Shown here in pieces: positions 62,320 to 64,000 of a stretch of 64,000 nt of DNA (positions are counted from its first letter, which is position 1; every line of letters starts with the position of its first letter). The DNA is from Leptopterna dolabrata (lineage: Eukaryota; Arthropoda; Insecta; Hemiptera; Miridae): the NCBI GenBank assembly GCA_954871275.1, contig OX940988.1, positions 26,599,227 through 26,663,226 of the forward strand, written 5' to 3'. The position numbers and the translations under genes are program-made. The notes under the pieces were generated by a model. It was not told the origin of the DNA, made no database searches, and saw only the letters and a list, made by a program, of their open reading frames with translations.

Positions 62320-62539
62320 CTTCTCTCCCAGCCCCCTCCACCCCCCTCCAGCCCTAGCCCCCGGCACCCCCCTCCAGCCCTAGCCCCTGCACCCCCCTCC
62401 AGCCCAAGCCCCCTGCTCCCCCCCTCCAGCCGCCAGCTCAGGCCTCAAGCCCCCTCCCCCTGCCCTCCTCCAGCTCGAGCCCGTGCATACCGTTTTCGGA
62501 CACATACTCATGCGCCTGAACCGGTATAATATATCTACT
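62320..62539 (-). repeat. Polinton right TIR, 220 bp
   Basis: An uninterrupted inverted copy of the left TIR (50,672-50,704 plus 51,626-51,815). It includes the C-rich (G-rich on the minus strand) minisatellite with the unit GCACCCCCCTCCAGCC. It ends ATCTACT at the element boundary. Confidence 0.93.
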
Positions 62540-62545
62540 AACAGT
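62540..62545 (+). repeat. Target-site duplication AACAGT, right
   Basis: Identical to 50,666-50,671, immediately outside the right end. Confidence 0.92.
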
Positions 62546-62719
62546 ATCAGAAAATATTGAAATTCGAGAGCAGATTCTGTTCGAGATCGTTCTTCTGTAG
62601 GTACCTACGCAAGAACCTTGAAACATCCGTCGTTGATTAGTATATCAAAGGTATTTGAGAAAAAAATGTTGGCGGTAGCTATGGATTGGTCCAGTTAATT
62701 AATGAAATTCGTCTGCGCT

Positions 62720-62893
62720 ATTGACATTTTATGTCTTTACTTTGCTACATAAACTCGAAAATGTAACGCGGGACATGTAACGGAGAAGCGTCACGAAAAT
62801 ATTTCTGATGATTTTCGCTTACAACCGATTCGTTGCTACGGAACTTTATCTTCGCCAGTTATCATCGTACAAAAATCGTTCACCACTCGTTGG
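62720..62893 (+). repeat. Dispersed repeat, copy 2
   Basis: Direct-orientation partner of 1,197-1,382, sharing ATTGACATTTTATGTCTTTA, TCTGATGATTTTCGCTTACA then ACCGATTCGTT, and CGTTCACCACTCGTTGGA. Confidence 0.75.
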
Positions 62894-64000
62894 ATAGCTC
62901 TCGATTTACCTAACCATATTACGTTAACCACTGCGCAAAATAATTCGGCTTTGGTTGAAATTCGACGACATCAAAGTTGGAAAACTCTTGCGATCCAAGG
63001 CTACCGGACACTACGTTGCACATCCGTGTATATCTAAGCATTGGACTCCAATCAGTATACGTACGAGTACTATGACTCTCCTTAGTAAGATCATTTCTTG
63101 CAAGCGATCAACATTCCCGTTGACACCAGCCTGTCACATAAAATGTCCCTCGTGGTTGCGTACTTGTAGGAAAGCTGTACCCACCGTTTGTGTTTCTTTC
63201 CCGTTTCAATTTCCATTTTAGAATTTTCATTTGTTATGACCTCTTTCGAGTGGAAATGCGTCGCCACGGCACTTTAATTGTCTCCCAGTCCGTGGTTGCT
63301 CATGTGAGTTGAATTTTAACCTTGGTTTTCACAAGCATTTTTATCCTCATCCGTAGAAGAAAGGGTCGAATGATCTCCAGCCCAAGAACAGTTACCTATT
63401 GATATTTTCATTAGATTTCTAGTATCACCGGTCCGAATTTCAAATTTAGAAGTTGAAAAACTCATCAAGTATTCATATAGAAATAGGTATTTAATAAAAT
63501 AAATCACGAGTGATCGGTCAGTCAGGATTGTAGGACATAAGTTCAAGGACCAGAAACACATCGGATTAATCAGCATACAAGCTCCTCAGTCCTCTCACCC
63601 CGGGAAATTTGCATATAACTCGCCTGATTGGGCAGACTAATATTGGGTCTCACAATAGACAGTTGTTAGGGCCCCACGACTGACTCGAGCATGTGTTCCG
63701 GCCCTCTTGACATGATTGTCATCATGCTTACTTGAATTTAGAGCAGATGAGCTAAACATCGACATAAACAGGGTTCATAGCCTTTTGCTGGACTACTGAT
63801 TGGTCTGGATGGTATGTGGTTCAGGACGTTTTGTTAGGCCTCTACCTCATTTTGGATGGCGGCCAGCGAACTTCGGGCGGACCACTAGCACACTCTAGGA
63901 GTTAGGTGGGTATCCCACCACAGTTCGGCAGGGTTACAGCTTGTTTCGGAGGGCTGCCAGCACATCTTCCTTGTGCCAACAGATACAGACGGAAACCACA
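62894..64000. other. Right-hand flank, no supported gene
   Basis: No coding or RNA gene is supported. The last 150 bp are GC-richer and might be the edge of another repeat running out of the window; nothing diagnostic is seen. Confidence 0.35.

Larger units (their letters stand above)
50672..62539. mobile_element. Polinton/Maverick element, 11,868 bp
   Basis: Terminal inverted repeats of about 220 bp begin 5'-AG and end CT-3' (AGTAGATATATTATACCGGT...). They are bounded by a perfect 6-bp duplication AACAGT. Inside, from left: four minus-strand frames (BIR protein, 103-aa protein, matrix metalloproteinase, BIR-tailed protein), a divergent intergenic region, two plus-strand genes (small DNA-binding-like protein, protein-primed DNA polymerase) and, tail to tail, two minus-strand genes (F54H12.2-like candidate capsid, 161-aa protein). 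Removing the nested 913-bp insertion and one 8-bp duplication gives 10,947 bp, shorter than the usual 15-20 kb. No retroviral-type integrase, packaging ATPase or adenovirus-type protease was recognised. The genus is virus-like, but this is annotated as a transposon. Confidence 0.95.

Noticed and set aside
62320..62520. Proline-rich coding potential in the Polinton TIRs
   Set aside because: Frames arise from the GC-rich minisatellite of the TIR and appear in inverted form at both ends.

Overview
This is eukaryotic, almost certainly insect, nuclear DNA: AT-rich, gene-poor and packed with transposable elements. A canonical tRNA-Thr gene, GT-AG introns, a Jockey-like LINE whose ORF1 has a baculovirus-FP-like domain, an insect-type Polinton/Maverick and the very frequent palindromic word TAGGTACCTA all fit an arthropod. 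I favour a sap-feeding hemipteran such as a scale insect or aphid relative, but the species is not determinable here.

Layout. 0-24 kb is mostly non-coding and repeat-derived. It holds copies of two related, unclassified repeat families (family 1 about 1.1 kb at 5.7 and 16.2 kb; family 2 about 0.7 kb at 7.1 kb). At 11.7-14.0 kb one family-2 copy has been invaded twice by its own family. The stretch also contains a PIF/Harbinger-like MITE (14.87-15.57 kb, TAA duplication), tRNA-Thr(AGT) (19.7 kb), a tRNA-derived SINE-like unit (4.8-4.95 kb) and a solo LTR in a TAATG microsatellite (23.3 kb). 24.4-28.65 kb is a full-looking two-ORF LINE on the minus strand, next to the ruins of an older Jockey reverse transcriptase (29.4-29.86 kb). 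32.5-35.8 kb carries the one convincing host gene, a two-exon gene for a 709-residue secreted protein of unknown family with two levels of internal duplication. 36-50 kb is again repeats, including a family-1 copy whose insertion site can be compared with an uninterrupted copy of the target, a LINE 3' fragment (47.2-47.76 kb) and a tandem array of hairpins with a constant loop and changing but still complementary stems (48.43-48.82 kb).

50,672-62,539 is a Polinton/Maverick with about 220-bp terminal inverted repeats (5'-AG...CT-3') and a perfect 6-bp target duplication (AACAGT). It encodes a protein-primed family B DNA polymerase, an F54H12.2-like candidate capsid protein, a small possible ssDNA-binding protein, a BIR (IAP-type) protein, a second protein ending in half a BIR, and a full-length-architecture matrix metalloproteinase (propeptide, catalytic domain, hemopexin-like domain) broken by a single-base frameshift just before the zinc-binding helix. 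No integrase, packaging ATPase or adenovirus-type protease was recognised, so mobility in trans is likely. Its left inverted repeat is split by a 913-bp inverted-repeat transposon. The polymerase, DNA-binding and capsid-like genes would form the replication and particle module; the BIR and metalloproteinase genes look like host-interaction cargo.

How the parts work together: apart from the secreted-protein gene and the tRNA, essentially everything identifiable is mobile DNA, and nested insertions give a relative chronology in several places.
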